Shown: positions 11,121-23,440 of the stretch, in pieces
How the letters are laid out: each line of letters opens with the position of its first letter
Numbering within the stretch: the stretch's first letter is position 1
From: Megalonaias nervosa
Lineage: Eukaryota; Mollusca; Bivalvia; Unionida; Unionidae
DNA: 64,000 nucleotides
Direction: 5' to 3'
NCBI GenBank assembly: GCA_016617855.1
Contig: JAECUM010001756.1
Coordinates: forward strand, 1 to 64,000
Position numbers and translations under genes: made by a program
Notes under the pieces: generated by a model
Databases searched by the model: none
What the model was told of the DNA's origin: nothing
The model's input: the letters and a program-made list of their open reading frames with translations, nothing else

Positions 11121-12580
11121 GGTGGCGCTCTACAGTTTCGTATTTGGCATAGAGTTAGAATTTTCAAGAAAGAGAATTTCCCCGGATTTCCTCACTAAGT
11201 TATACTGGCTATTTAAAAAAGACTTTGTATATCTTAGGTATTGTTCAAAGAACCTTTAATTCCCTTTATTTTGGTGTATGATTGATGAGTGTAATATGGG
11301 TTATAGAGTATACAGCTTGGCCTTACTCCAGATGTGCATCTTTCAAAAAAGTGCTAGCTCCACTTGGTCATTTTCACTTCCTGAACTTCAGAGGTAAATT
11401 GTAAAAAAAAAGAGCCGATAACTTTTTTTTACATTTTATATATTTAGTAATTCATTCATTGCACTTTCAGAAGCTGGTATTGTCTAGTCTGGCAAAATTC
11501 ATTTTCCCTATTTTAATAGCTGCCAAGGATAGTGTACTTTAGACAAATTCAGGTTGAGTTTTGGAGCACAAGGGAGCAGTCATTTTAGTTAGCAGTGTGC
11601 TAAGATCATTTACAATTTCCAAAGTACAATATCCAAAGAAATGTCAGCCACATTACATGAAAGTAGCATAGAGGTATGCCAACATTCTCACCACTGCGCA
11701 TGTTTTAAATGCAAACAACTTCACCTTACATACATCACTCTCTCTCTAAAGTACATAATAACTGGTGAGCGCCACCAGTATAGAAATGGCTGCGTTATTA
11801 ATGAGAAAGGCGGACGGTGTTATTTATTTCTGTGACGCTGTAGGCAAAGATTTTCAGGAAGGGTTGGTTGAGGTTGCTTTCGCCTCGTTATCAGCGTTTT
11901 CGTTTCCCGGAATTAGGATGTGGGAAGGGATTAACATTTCAACGACTTCATTTTGTTTATTTATTGAATTGCCATATTTGTTTAAGTTGATATCTGGCCT
12001 GATTTATCATGTTTGGGTGCGTTTTTTGATTCGTCGGATTCCACGGATTGTAGGACGCTTCGCGAACCGCTCCCTGAATCAGCTTGCATCATTGCCGTGT
12101 GCGGTCGTTCGACCATGGGGGAAAGGAACCAGCACTCAACAAGAGTTTACTCTTACTTCGTGTGCCTTAAAAAGCACCCATTTCGGGGATCTAATTGTGC
12201 ACACCGCGAACTGTTTATTTACTGGGAAACAAGAGCCCTCACTTGACGTTTTGCTGCATGCACCACCTGTTTATGATTTGACATGTCTGGACATGGTGAG
12301 GGAGGTGAGGTGCCGGAGGAGGAGCTGTTGCGTTGTAGAAAGGTCCAATTAATTCAGAGTGAACTTTTGATGTTTGTGGCCAAAATGAAGTTTCGGCTAG
12401 CACTTGACTAAATTTGATAGTAAAGTTTGACTCGTATCTTGTTCATGAAGAGGGAGACGAGCGTTTTCTGAACGTCCCAAAAGTTAACCCCTCACCAAGG
12501 TTGCGGAGCAGGTTGATATTCCGATTGTACTGTTTTATGAGCTCTTTGATGTTGATCGCCAATAGCTCTTCGTTAAGTAT

Positions 12581-12736
12581 CATACGTAAGAAAGTCTCTT
12601 ATTTTTCGAACTTTTCGGGATTTTGTCTGCGTCCCAGATTTTACTAATAAGGTCAATTACTGTTACGAGGTTGTTGGGTAGATTATTCTATATCTCGTGA
12701 CCTAGGATATCTTCTTCAGGGGATTTGGGCGATGGG
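12581..12736 (-). pseudogene. RT N-terminal relic, unit 4
   Basis: Same relic as at 290-445, with the same stop. Confidence 0.65.
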
Positions 12737-13173
12737 GTTGCTGTTTATGGCCTTGGCCCATTTTTTACAAATCGTAGGTTCAAGGGGCCGCTATTGTCCC
12801 CAGCCAAATGTAGATACCATTGTAAATGCCTTATTCATTTTTGTTGTGGTGGTTTTTAAAGATGTATTTAATGTTATCGTCGATACTCGCACTGGATCCA
12901 ATAGCGTACAAACAGGGAGGGGGATTCAACCGGGTGCCAGATGTCTTGGGGCGCCAAAACCACGGGCGCCAAAGTTTTTGGGGCACACCAAACCTCTTTT
13001 GGCCTTCATGGTCGCCGCGGGTGCCATTTACCCTTAGTACAACATTGATTGGACAGCTTTCGTGTGGTTGTTATTTCCAACTATATTGGGGGTAGTCGAC
13101 TCCTTTATCCCCTCATTTACTTATTCCGTTGCCATACCTCCCTCGATTTTGTGTTGAAATCAAATTTTAAGCA

Positions 13174-13176
<3 letters not shown>

Positions 13177-13227
<51 letters not shown>

Positions 13228-13323
13228 GGATTTTTAGTTTGTTACTTGAATTATGGTGTTAGCTGCTTTTTATTTCTAAGTTGTAAAGTCTACGGCGTTT
13301 TCAGTTCTTTGGACCTAATTAAG

Positions 13324-13367
<44 letters not shown>
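13177..13367. repeat. Two (CT)n tracts, unit 4
   Basis: CT tracts at 13,177-13,222 and 13,326-13,367, separated by about 100 bp of unit sequence. Confidence 0.95.
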
Positions 13368-13370
<3 letters not shown>

Positions 13371-13405
13371 GCTGCTTGACATTTTTTATTCCACCCTTAA
13401 GATGA

Positions 13406-13828
13406 CCATGTTGTATGTTTAGGCCCATTCTTCAATATTCATGCCTCTGTAGTCGGTTTTTATGCTTCTCCATATTTCTTTGTGGGCTTTGAAGTTCCCG
13501 CATATTATTACTCATTCGCCAAGATCTCTTGCTATTTTAGTTACGTCTTCCATTGTAAAATTGTATACATCATTTCTTTCATATATGGTGACGATCAATA
13601 CATTGTGATTCTGTGCGTGGATTTTAATAGCTTCAATTTCCAGGTCACAGGGCTCTTCTCGATGAGGGAGCGATGTTTTAGGTAATTTCTATCATATCCT
13701 ATAATATTACGGACGTTTGTAATGCTGTTCAGGTGTGTTTCATAAAGACATATTACAGCCAGCAGTTTCGTTGATTCTTGCAGTTTAATATTTATTTGGT
13801 CGGCGTTGGGTCCTAGTCCGCGCGCCAC
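13406..13828 (-). pseudogene. Non-LTR endonuclease relic, unit 4
   Basis: Same relic with the same disabling changes as in unit 1. Confidence 0.75.
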
Positions 13829-14555
13829 AAATAGAAAGACTTTGCTTTGTGTCCTTTGCCTCTTCCCCCAACACTTGACCTGATCCGGCCTTGGACTGGT
13901 AATACTAGTACCGTCAGGAGATGAGAACTAGTTCTTAGTAGCAATATGTCACCCCATCACTAATGGAATAACCGTAAGAATCGTTATGTCGAAATGACAG
14001 ACCGAAGGTCAAGCGATCAAGGAAAACACACAAACACACAGACATTTTTTTTTCTTATGACGTGCAGAAACTTGAAGTTTTCACTCGTTTTCACCCTTTT
14101 CGATGATAATCATAGCCATACAAACATTATCACAAATTACAACTGCACTTAAACATACTCACAAGTTACCAGTTTATCAGAAGGTTGGTACCTCTCATCA
14201 AGGGTCGGTCGCTTAGGATTATATGAAGTGATTTATCGTATGGATTTGTTGGCAAATATAGAAGAGCAGCATAAATGAAATGAATACTGAATCATCAAAC
14301 CTTTTTGTATTAATAGTTCATCTATGTAATTTACTATTCGATTATGCTAATAAATTTCTCAAAGCACTTTCTTAAAGATATGCATTAAGGAGGAAAAATT
14401 TGGTAGAAGTTGACAAATTTGTTATATTTAGAATATTTAAGATATTGTTTATTAATTTATTTAATAAAAGATATTGCTGTTAATTTGAGTCAATGCCTTA
14501 GTAACTACATTTGGCACTCGGATTTTATTTTTTTGTTTGTATATAACGAAGAAAA

Positions 14556-14778
14556 ACCACTCAGAATGCGTCCCCTTCCTCCAGCTCTCCACTGAGGGAG
14601 CAGAGGAACGGTCATCAATAGTAAGCACCCGACACCCCCGGCTGGGTGTACTGGTTCTTACTCGCTTCACGCTCAGAAGGGGACGCTATATCTCCTCCTC
14701 ATGGTTTTCGCTCTCGTCAGTTTTACCCGACGACCTGGCGCATCATACTATAGAAATGATCCCTAAGAGTATGATCTT
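14556..14778 (-). ncRNA. U3 (SNORD3-like): U3 small nucleolar RNA, copy 4
   Basis: 223-nt copy with all conserved boxes intact. It is the last complete U3 of the homogeneous array. Confidence 0.95.
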
Positions 14779-14819
14779 AAGGATGTTATGATTATCATCA
14801 GACTATATCAACTAATTTC

Positions 14820-14839
14820 CTGATTTTTCAAGGTGTTTC
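14820..14839 (-). promoter_or_regulatory. Putative PSE of U3 copy 4
   Basis: Same block at -42 to -61 from the start of copy 4. Confidence 0.75.
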
Positions 14840-15093
14840 AAAACTGGAGTCATCATTTTATTCCGTAATGTGTAACAGATCCTCTAATAAATCACCATGT
14901 TCCGAAAATTCATTGTTGATAACGACATTTGTAAAGTTAAACACATCGTCTTTCTGCACTTGCTTTTAATATTCTAACGATAATGAGCAAGGACTATGAA
15001 TAACAATTGATTCATGGGAAGGTAGGGGACTTAACTCATAATATGATAAAGCTAGCATGGTTAAACCTCATATTCTAGTATATCGGAATAAAT

Positions 15094-15133
15094 AGCGTTC
15101 AGTCTATATCACGTGATTAGCAACACTGACAGT
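15094..15133 (-). promoter_or_regulatory. Candidate distal element of U3, unit 4
   Basis: Same E-box block at the same distance from U3 copy 4. Confidence 0.5.
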
Positions 15134-16592
15134 GGTGGCGCTCTACAGTTTCGTATTTGGCATAGAGTTAGAATTTTCAAGAAAGAGAATTTCCCCGGAT
15201 TTCCTCACTAAGTTATACTGGCTATTTAAAAAAGACTTTGTATATCTTAGGTATTGTTCAAAGAACCTTTAATTCCCTTTATTTTGGTGTATGATTGATG
15301 GGTGTAATATGGGTTATAGAGTATACAGCTTGGCCTTACTCCAGATGTGCATCTTTCAAAAAAGTGCTAGCTCCACTTGGTCATTTTCACTTCCTGAACT
15401 TCAGAGGTAAATTGTAAAAAAAAGAGCCGATAACTTTTTTTACATTTTATATATTTGGTAATTCATTCATTGCACTTTCAGAAGCTGGTATTGTCTAGTC
15501 TGGCAAAATTCATTTTCCCTATTTTAATAGCTGCTAAGGATAGTGTACTTTAGACAAATTCAGGTTGAGTTTTGGAGCACAAGGGAGCAGTCATTTTAGT
15601 TAGCAGTGTGCTAAGATCATTTACAATTTCCAAAAGTACAATATCCAAAGAAATGTCAGCCACATTACATGAAAGTAGCATAGAGGTATGCCAACATTCT
15701 CACCACTGCGCATGTTTTAAATGCAAACAACTTCACCTTACATACATCACTCTCTCTCTAAAGTACATAATAACTGGTGAGCGCCACCAGTATAGAAATG
15801 GCTGCGTTATTAATGAGAAAGGCGGACGGTGTTATTTATTTCTGTGACGCTGTAGGCAAAGATTTTCAGGAAGGGTTGGTTGAGGTTGCTTTCGCCTCGT
15901 TATCAGCGTTTTCGTTTCCCGGAATTAGGATGTGGGAAGGGATTAACATTTCAACGACTTCATTTTGTTTATTTATTGAATTGCCATATTTGTTTAAGTT
16001 GATATCTGGCCTGATTTATCATGTTTGGGTGCGTTTTTTGATTCGTCGGATTCCACGGATTGTAGGACGCTTCGCGAACCGCTCCCTGAATCAGCTTGCA
16101 TCATTGCCGTGTGCGGTCGTTCGACCATGGGGGAAAGGAACCAGCACTCAACAAGAGTTTACTCTTACTTCGTGTGCCTTAAAAAGCACCCATTTCGGGG
16201 ATCTTATTGTGCACACCGCGAACTGTTTATTTACTGGGAAACAAGAGCCCTCACTTGACGTTTTACTGCATGCACCACCTGTTTATGATTTGACATGTCT
16301 GGACATGGTGAGGGAGGTGAGGTGCCGGAGGAGGAGCTGTTGCGTTGTAGAAAGGTCCAATTAATTCAGAGTGAACTTTTGATGTTTGTGGCCAAAATGA
16401 AGTTTCGGCTAGCACTTGACTAAATTTGATAGTAAAGTTTGACTCGTATCTTGTTCATGAAGAGGGAGACGAGCGTTTTCTGAACGTCCCAAAAGTTAAC
16501 CCCTCACCAAGGTTGCGGAGCAGGTTGATATTCCGATTGTACTGTTTTATGAGCTCTTTGATGTTGATCGCCAATAGCTCTTCGTTAAGTAT

Positions 16593-16748
16593 CATACGTA
16601 AGAAAGTCTCTTATTTTTCGAACTTTTCGGGATTTTGTCTGCGTCCCAGATTTTACTAATAAGGTCAATTACTGTTACGAGGTTGTTGGGTAGATTATTC
16701 TATATCTCGTGACCTAGGATATCTTCTTCAGGGGATTTGGGCGATGGG
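16593..16748 (-). pseudogene. RT N-terminal relic, unit 5
   Basis: Same relic as at 290-445; the matching endonuclease part is missing because unit 5 is broken. Confidence 0.65.
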
Positions 16749-17318
16749 GTTGCTGTTTATGGTCTTGGCCCATTTTTTACAAATCGTAGGTTCAAGGGGC
16801 CGCTATTGTCCCCAGCCAAATGTAGATACCATTGTAAATGCCTTATTCATTTTTGTTGTGGTGGTTTTTAAAGATGTATTTAATGTTATCGTCGATACTC
16901 GCACTGGATCCAATAGCGTACAAACAGGGAGGGGGATTCAACCGGGTGCCAGATGTCTTGGGGCGCCAAAACCACGGGCGCCAAAGTTTTTGGGGCACAC
17001 CAAACCTCTTTTGGCCTTCATGGTCGCCGCGGGTGCCATTTACCCTTAGTACAACATTGATTGGACAGCTTTCGTGTGGTTGTTATTTCCAACTATATTG
17101 GGGGTAGTCGACTCCTTTATCCCCTCATTTACTTATTCCGTTGCCATACCTCCCTCGATTTTGTGTTGAAATCAAATTTTAAGCAGTACTCTCTCTCTCT
17201 CTCTTTCTCTCTCTGTGTAGGATTTTTGGTTTGTTACTTGAATTATGGTGTTAGCTGCTTTTTATTTCTAAGTTGTAAAGTCTACGGCGTTTTCAGTTCT
17301 TTGGACCTAATTAAGGTT

Positions 17319-17337
17319 CTCTCTCTCTCTCTCTCTC
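17319..17337. repeat. (CT)n tract at array breakpoint
   Basis: Short CT tract that runs directly into U3 pseudogene sequence; it is the recombination junction of the array. Confidence 0.9.
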
Positions 17338-17533
17338 AACTCTCCACTTAGGGAGTATAGGAACGGTCATCAATAACAAGTGCCTGACATTCCCGGCTGG
17401 GTGTACTGATTCTTACTCGCTTCACGCTCAGAAGGGGACACTATATCTCCTCCTCATGGTTTTCGCTCTCGTCAGTTTTACCCGTCGACCTGGCGCATCA
17501 TACTATAGAAATAATCCCTAAGAGTATGATCTT
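17338..17533 (-). pseudogene. U3 snoRNA pseudogene at array edge
   Basis: About 196 nt align with U3 from the 5' end (17,533) inward. The 3' part with box D and the terminal stem is gone, replaced by the CT tract of unit 5. The box A region has a G-to-A change (GATTAT instead of GATCAT on the RNA strand), and there are further changes around 17,357-17,393 and in the box B to hinge region. Box C is still readable. The upstream flank lacks the PSE-like element of the other copies. Without box D and a promoter it is unlikely to make stable RNA. Confidence 0.9.
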
Positions 17534-19500
17534 AACGGTGTTATTGTTTGGCAAGAAAGATCAGTTTTACAATGCTTTTATGTATACACGTCTTTTGAAA
17601 TGTATATGTGGTTCCAAGAAGCAATGTATCAGAATTGTTTACCATCAGAAGGCGGGAATCACAAATATGTACAAAGTGTCTGTCATTATAAAATGAAATT
17701 GGGGACATTCCATAAGTATGAAATGTGATTCTAAATAACTATAAAATTTATCCAAATGCCGCAGCAATCTCAACTCTTTTTACATAGTTCCCTTTCTTTT
17801 TAAGAAACTAAATTGAAATATCACGTTGATTTTTTTTCTATATGTTTTAAGTATGAGTAAAAAATGAATCTTCTGAATTATGTGCATTTGAAACATCCCA
17901 CACTCGATTACAAACGTATTAACAATTGCGGTTGTGGATAGGGATGCTTAGTAATAGATTTCGAAAGAATTGAATACGTGAATAATAAACAGTTGCCTAG
18001 AGTGCTTTATGACGAAGAAAAGCACAGATCATGCTTGTCTGTATTAAACCAGCATCATGTCTCTGTAATTTTGCAAAATATTTTTTTGTCTTCACAATTT
18101 TTCTTGTCATGAATCGAATGATTAGATTTAACAAACTTTACACAAATCGTATGTGACTATGAAAGTTCTATCTTCATTTTTATTTTAAAAATGTAGACAC
18201 GGCAGAAGTAACATGTAGGTGGAAAACTGTTGAAGAATGAAATCATTTAACTACCTAATTCAGGTAAACTAGACATTCATAACAAATACAAAGTTATTAT
18301 TTAGGTATTAGGTTTAATATATTGGGAGATAAAAGACTACAGTTATGGCTAATAAAAAGGATGTGATATGGACAGAAACATAAACGACAAAACTAATAAT
18401 TTGACTATTATTCCAATTGCTTCAACTTGTTGCACGAATACTGTTTGCATGAGGCTCGTGTCATTTTTTATCATATTTGCGATAAAAATGCTTTACTTCC
18501 ATGTTAATGTTCACTTCCCAATATATACATTCTAATGACCATAGTCTCTATCAATGTTACTTCTAATATAAAATTTAGCCTTATATTATTATTACCGTTT
18601 ACATGCAGTTTTAAAATATACCCAAGGACAAGATGATGCCTTATGCACTTTCCCCTTTATTTTATGTACTTTTACCAATAAATGACCAACATATGAGATA
18701 TAAAGCAATATATACACTGTTTTATTGATTTGTGGATTCGTATGAAACTGACAGAATCAGATGTTTGGAGACAGCCCTATTATTAATTGATTTTAAACCG
18801 GGTCAGTACTGAAAAGTTAGAAGCTACCATATAGGTTTATTCAAGTATATCTGTGCTCGTTTTTGTCACATAACACTCCAAAGGAGGCAACTGTTCATTA
18901 TTCACGTATTCATTTCTTTGAAAGAGGGAGAGAAAAAAACAAAACAAAAAAACAAACCCACAGTTCAATGTCGCTGAAAACTGGGATTCAGTGGCGACAA
19001 AGGAAGAATTATCACATATAGGACTTCGAGGAATAATGCGCATGTACGCAATCCAGTAATGTAAGCGAGAAACAACTTATTAGTTTGTTGTGTACGCGGT
19101 AATTATTATTGATCAAATAAGATCAAAATATTAATTTCCTTAATTGGTAGATCTAGGTTTGTAGAAGCCTTAACTGGAAGCTCACGTAGTGCAAGGCGTA
19201 GAATTGTTAAAGAACACACGCACATTCGTTAATGTTGATCAAATCATTTGATGCTGATTGGAAAATATAGTTCTTGTTTATATCATTGGAACGCAAACAC
19301 CTTGGCTGTCCAAATTTCGTCTGCAAACAATCTCAACCGAATGCTGAACATACTTCTCTAAATTATAAATTTGGGCGTGCCGACACCATACATCATGGTT
19401 AACAGCGCCCCCATGTGTATGTTTGGATTTACGCTAGATGAAATGCAGTTTGACCTTACAGTGTAGTGATGTTCTCAGTCAGATCGTGTACTTTCAACAC
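17534..19500. other. AT-rich DNA without recognised genes
   Basis: Sequence between the U3 pseudogene and the next minisatellite. It has no open frame with recognisable content and no repeat structure beyond short homopolymers. Confidence 0.6.
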
Positions 19501-20312
19501 ATTTCATTTAATACCGCGTCGTTTAGAACCTGAATGCATTATTCGATTCGGTTCTTCAGACCATTTTATTCAATATCAAATCATTTGGAATCTAAACTCA
19601 TGATTTCATTTGTTGGATTAAATCATTTCATTTTAGACTACATCATTTTATCTAATACCACGTCATTTGGAAACAGATTTCTTCATTCCATTTTCTTCTT
19701 TAAATCATTTTATTTAATATAACGTCATTTGGAATCTGAATTCATCATTTCATTTTGTTGGTTTAAATCATTTGATTTTATGCTATATAAATTCAATTAA
19801 TAAAACGTCATTTGGAATCAGAATTCATCATTCCGTTTTGTTGTTTAAATCATTTTATTTAATACCAGATCATTTGGAATTTAATTTCATGATTTCATTT
19901 GTTGAGTTAAATCATTTCATTTTAGACTACATCATTTTATTTAATACCACGTCATTTTGTTTTGTTCTTTAAATCATTTAATTTCATACCAAGTCATTTC
20001 ATTTAATATCACGTCATTTGGAATCTGAATTCATTATTTCATTTTTGGGATTCAATCATTTCATTTCATGCTACATCATTTCATATCACACAACATCATT
20101 TGGAATCTGAATTCATCATTCCATTTGTTGGGTTAAATGATTTCATTTCACACTACATCATTTCATTTAATACCACGTCGTTTGGAATCTAAATTCATCA
20201 TTCGGTTTTGTTCGTTAAATCATTTCATGTGACACCACATCATTATGAATCTGGATTTATCATTTCATCTCCTGGGTTAAATCATTTGATTTCATACTAC
20301 AACATTTGATTA
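19500..20312. repeat. Diverged ~72-83-bp minisatellite
   Basis: About ten degenerate copies of a unit around CATTTGGAATCTGAATTCAT and TTTCATTTAATACCACGT. Spacings between TTTGGAAT blocks are mostly 72-83 bp. It is AT-rich with frequent ATCATTT runs. Confidence 0.85.
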
Positions 20313-20394
20313 ATATAATTTTGGCGGTGACGGCTGCCCATACTTTTTCTTTGTAAGTTGTAAAGTATACGGCGTTTTTAGTTCTTTGGACCTA

Positions 20395-20395
<1 letters not shown>

Positions 20396-20457
<62 letters not shown>
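20396..20457. repeat. (TCTG)n(TC)n microsatellite
   Basis: TCTG repeats followed by TC repeats. It is the diverged counterpart of the CT tract in the array units, flanked by the same bases. Confidence 0.93.
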
Positions 20458-20459
<2 letters not shown>

Positions 20460-20483
20460 GCTGCTTGACATTCTTTATTCCAC

Positions 20484-21345
20484 CACAACACGGTTGGTGT
20501 GCCTACTGACCCTTTTCTTGGGGGTGGGGCTGGTATTGCTGCTTTTGCTAATATGGGTAGGGTTTCGATTAGGTTGCCACTAAAGGTGTCGATGGCCTGA
20601 TTCTATATTACTTTGATGTCGATTGATTTCCTCAGCTCTTTCCAGTTTGCTTGTTCGTACTTCCACCTTTGCAGAGGTGACGTATGAATTGGGTTGGGGG
20701 TGGCTTTGTGTTGTACTTTGATGGAAAAGTGGTCACTCTCTTGATATCAGTATCGTCGACTTGCAATCAGTTACTTATGCTGTTTTGGGTGTACCAAGTG
20801 ACAGGTCTGTAGCTGAGGTTGGTCCTGTAATATGGTCGATACTGGTGTTAGAGCCGCGTTATTTAAGATGACCATGTTGTATGTTTAGGCCCATTCTTCA
20901 ATATTCATGTCTCTGTAGTCGGTTTTTATGCATCTCCATATTTCTTTGTAGGCTTTGAAGTTCCCGCATATTATTACTCATTCGCCAAGATCCATTATTT
21001 TAGTTACGTCTTCCACTGTAAAATTGTATACATCATTTCTTTCATATATGGTGACGATGAATACATTGCGATTCTGTGCGTGGATTTTAATTTCTTCAAT
21101 TTCCAGGTCACAGGGCTCTTATCGACGAGGGAGCGATGTTGAGGGTATTTTGCATCATATCCTATAATCTTACATACCTTTGTAATGCTGTTCAGGTGTG
21201 TTTCACGAAGACATATTACCTCCGGCTGCTTCGTAGATTCTTAGATAGAAAGACTTTTGCTTTGGATGTCCTTTCGAGAAAAGTCAGTTCCCTTTTGAAA
21301 TTTTGCCCCACCCCCAACACTTGACGTGATCAGTCCCTGGACTGG
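20484..21345 (-). pseudogene. Non-LTR endonuclease relic, longer version
   Basis: The diverged unit keeps sequence that the array units lost. On the minus strand, 20,865 to 20,484 reads in broken frames as the end of the endonuclease and the following linker, including SDHFSI and WWNKECQAATRE, typical of this protein class. 20,866-21,345 corresponds to the relic of the array units. It is a more complete but also inactive copy of the same element. Confidence 0.7.
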
Positions 21346-21388
21346 CAATTATAGAAGCCCCACCCCCACCACGAATTTTATAACCGTA

Positions 21389-21830
21389 AGAATCGCTATT
21401 TCAAAAAGATAGCCCGAAGGTCAAGCCATGAAAGAGAACACATATACACACAATAACAAATAAAATACAATGCCCCATCCGACTTTTACTTAACCTAATT
21501 AACATAAAATTAGCATTGTCGAAGAGACATACCGAAGGTCAAGCAAACGGCGAGAAAAAAAAACTAGATAAATAAATTGAGTCAAGTCGCTAAACATAAT
21601 AACCATAATTATAGCTCATGAAGCTGTCAATAAAGACCCAAAATATCCACAACGCAGAAACCCCCCCCCCCCCAACAATAAAGAGGTAAACATATAATAA
21701 ACAACTCAGACCCGAAGGAGAGGGGACTAGTACTAGTACCGCCACAGCGAGAAATAGATCTTAATAAAAGGACACCATCACCCGTCCAAGATTCGCTATC
21801 TCGAAGAGATATACCGAAGGTCAAGCGAAC
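21389..21830. repeat. Three copies of a hairpin motif
   Basis: A ~38-bp motif around TCGAAGAGATATACCGAAGG, ending in GTCAAGC, occurs at 21,389, 21,510 and 21,791, and once per array unit (about 1,960-1,998 in unit 1). The core TATCTC-GAA-GAGATA can form a hairpin. It lies upstream of the endonuclease relic on the minus strand, so a repeated 5' UTR of the retroelement is one explanation. Confidence 0.6.
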
Positions 21831-22980
21831 TGGGGGAAAGGGTATAATAATAATAATAATAATAATAAAGTTAGTTCTTTTTTTTAAAAAAGGAACCCAA
21901 TACAAACACAAAGACCAGATATAATGACCCCACCTTTTGGTAACACAAAATAAGGAATAGAACCCCCCCCCCCCCAAAACGATAAAATAACAAAGCCAAT
22001 TAAAAATAAATAATATGAATGAACAATCAGGTGAAGGCAACATAGGCAACAACAACGTTGGAAAGGAGGCACACAAGGCAGACAAAGAACATAAATAACA
22101 AAGATCAATAAGTATGAAGTTGAAGACTAGAGACCCCTAGGACAGAGAATAACGAAGACATTTGGAAGCCATAAAAAAAACAAAAAAAAACAAACAAACA
22201 AATTACAAAACAAAACAAACAAACAAACACCAGGGAAGAGGATGAGAGAAGACAACTAATAATGAAAACAGAATGAACATCTCGAAAGACTTCACCGAGG
22301 AAGAGGCAAAAGTCTTTCTTAGGAAAAAATATAAAAAAAATTGCCACCCCAAATATTCCGCCTCAGATTAATAAAAATGTCAATGCCTGAATCCAAAACA
22401 AGGAAAATGACCCATCCCCGTCCCCCCACCCTGGAACACAAGAGAAACAAACTCATCTATAGCTCACATTAAGGATATCACACAACATGGCACCAAGAAA
22501 AGAACATGTACGTATAAAGCTTACGTATAATATAGCACCCACATGCAAAACATATCACTACAAGCACTGCCCCCACCCCACCCCCCAAAATATAGCACAC
22601 ACAACAAGATGATCAAATAGGACTTTCATTTTGACCCAGGAAAGCCTCTCTCGGCGAAAAGTTGGGGGCCCGGGAAAGACAAACCGGATTGGCATGCTGG
22701 TGACGTGATGTAACGGCAACGCGAAAACCAAATTAAGATCATAAAAATAATGCGGTCACCATGAATCATCCTCATTGGTAATGTTTCGGAAAACGATAAA
22801 TACGCTCAGTACCTAAAAAAAAAACTAAACAACCCAATTGGAGAATTTAAAACTCACAACTATCGCCAGCCAAAGTTCCGAATGATAAACCTGTGTGGAT
22901 AATTATAGCCAATATAAACATTACCACAAAGAAACAACCCCCCCCCAAAAAAAAAACAACTGCACTGAAACATACTCACT
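21830..22980. other. Low-complexity spacer of the diverged unit
   Basis: Poly-C runs of up to about 14 bases (one just to the left, near 21,661; others near 21,963 and 22,941), AAT repeats and A-rich stretches. Open frames here are explained by base composition. No gene is supported. Confidence 0.6.
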
Positions 22981-23268
22981 AGTTAACCAGTTTCTCAGAA
23001 GGTTGGTAACACTCATCAAGAGTAGGTTGCTCAGGTTTATCTGAAGTGATTTAACGTAGGGATTTGTTGGCAAATATAGAAGAACAGCATAAATGAAATG
23101 AATACTGAATCATCAATTCTTTTTGTATTAATAGTTCACTTATGTAATTTAATGGTCTAAGGAGGTTGGATTACATTGGAAAGTTTCTTAGAAATCGGCG
23201 GCTCAAAGCTCTTTCATCAATAAATGTAAGATATATAATATAAATATTTTAGTAACCACATCTTATAC

Positions 23269-23391
23269 CAGGGGTCTCAAACTGAAACCACCCTGAGTGC
23301 GTTTTCGATTGCCTTATGCCACCTTTGTTATCCGTCGTGTGACCTTGTTGTAACAGCAATCATTTTGCATACCTCGCGTTTGAGACCCCTG
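23269..23391. mobile_element. hAT-type MITE, 123 bp
   Basis: Terminal inverted repeats CAGGGGTCTCAAAC (23,269) and GTTTGAGACCCCTG (23,391) are perfect over 14 bp. They match the CAGGGG..CAAAC ends typical of non-autonomous hAT elements. Flanking 8-mers TCTTATAC and TTTTACAA are a weak, decayed target duplication. The array units lack it at the corresponding place, so it inserted after the unit types split. Confidence 0.85.
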
Positions 23392-23440
23392 TTTTACAAT
23401 CGCATATTAATTTTTGCTTTTTTTTAAAAAAAGAGGAAAA

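Larger units (their letters stand above)
8294..12291. repeat. U3 tandem array, unit 3
   Basis: Full 3,998-bp unit. It differs from its neighbours mainly in CT-tract length and in private single-base changes, for example near 12,192. Confidence 0.95.
12292..16303. repeat. U3 tandem array, unit 4
   Basis: Full 4,012-bp unit. Its first CT tract (13,177-13,222) is the longest of that position in the array. Private substitutions lie near 14,055-14,095, 14,990 and 15,020. Confidence 0.95.
16304..17337. repeat. U3 tandem array, unit 5 (broken)
   Basis: Left quarter of a fifth unit, matching the others up to the second CT tract. There the homology stops and the sequence continues directly inside a U3 pseudogene. 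About 3 kb of unit, including a normal U3 gene, is missing. The junction lies in CTCTC, which is shared by the tract and by the U3 3' stem, so a microhomology-driven deletion is likely. Confidence 0.9.

Noticed and set aside
18837..19043. 68-codon minus-strand frame
   Set aside because: Phe-rich peptide from an A-rich stretch, no motif, no splice context.
21627..22347. Minus-strand frames of up to 152 codons
   Set aside because: Hydrophobic and low-complexity peptides arising from poly-A, poly-C and AAT runs.
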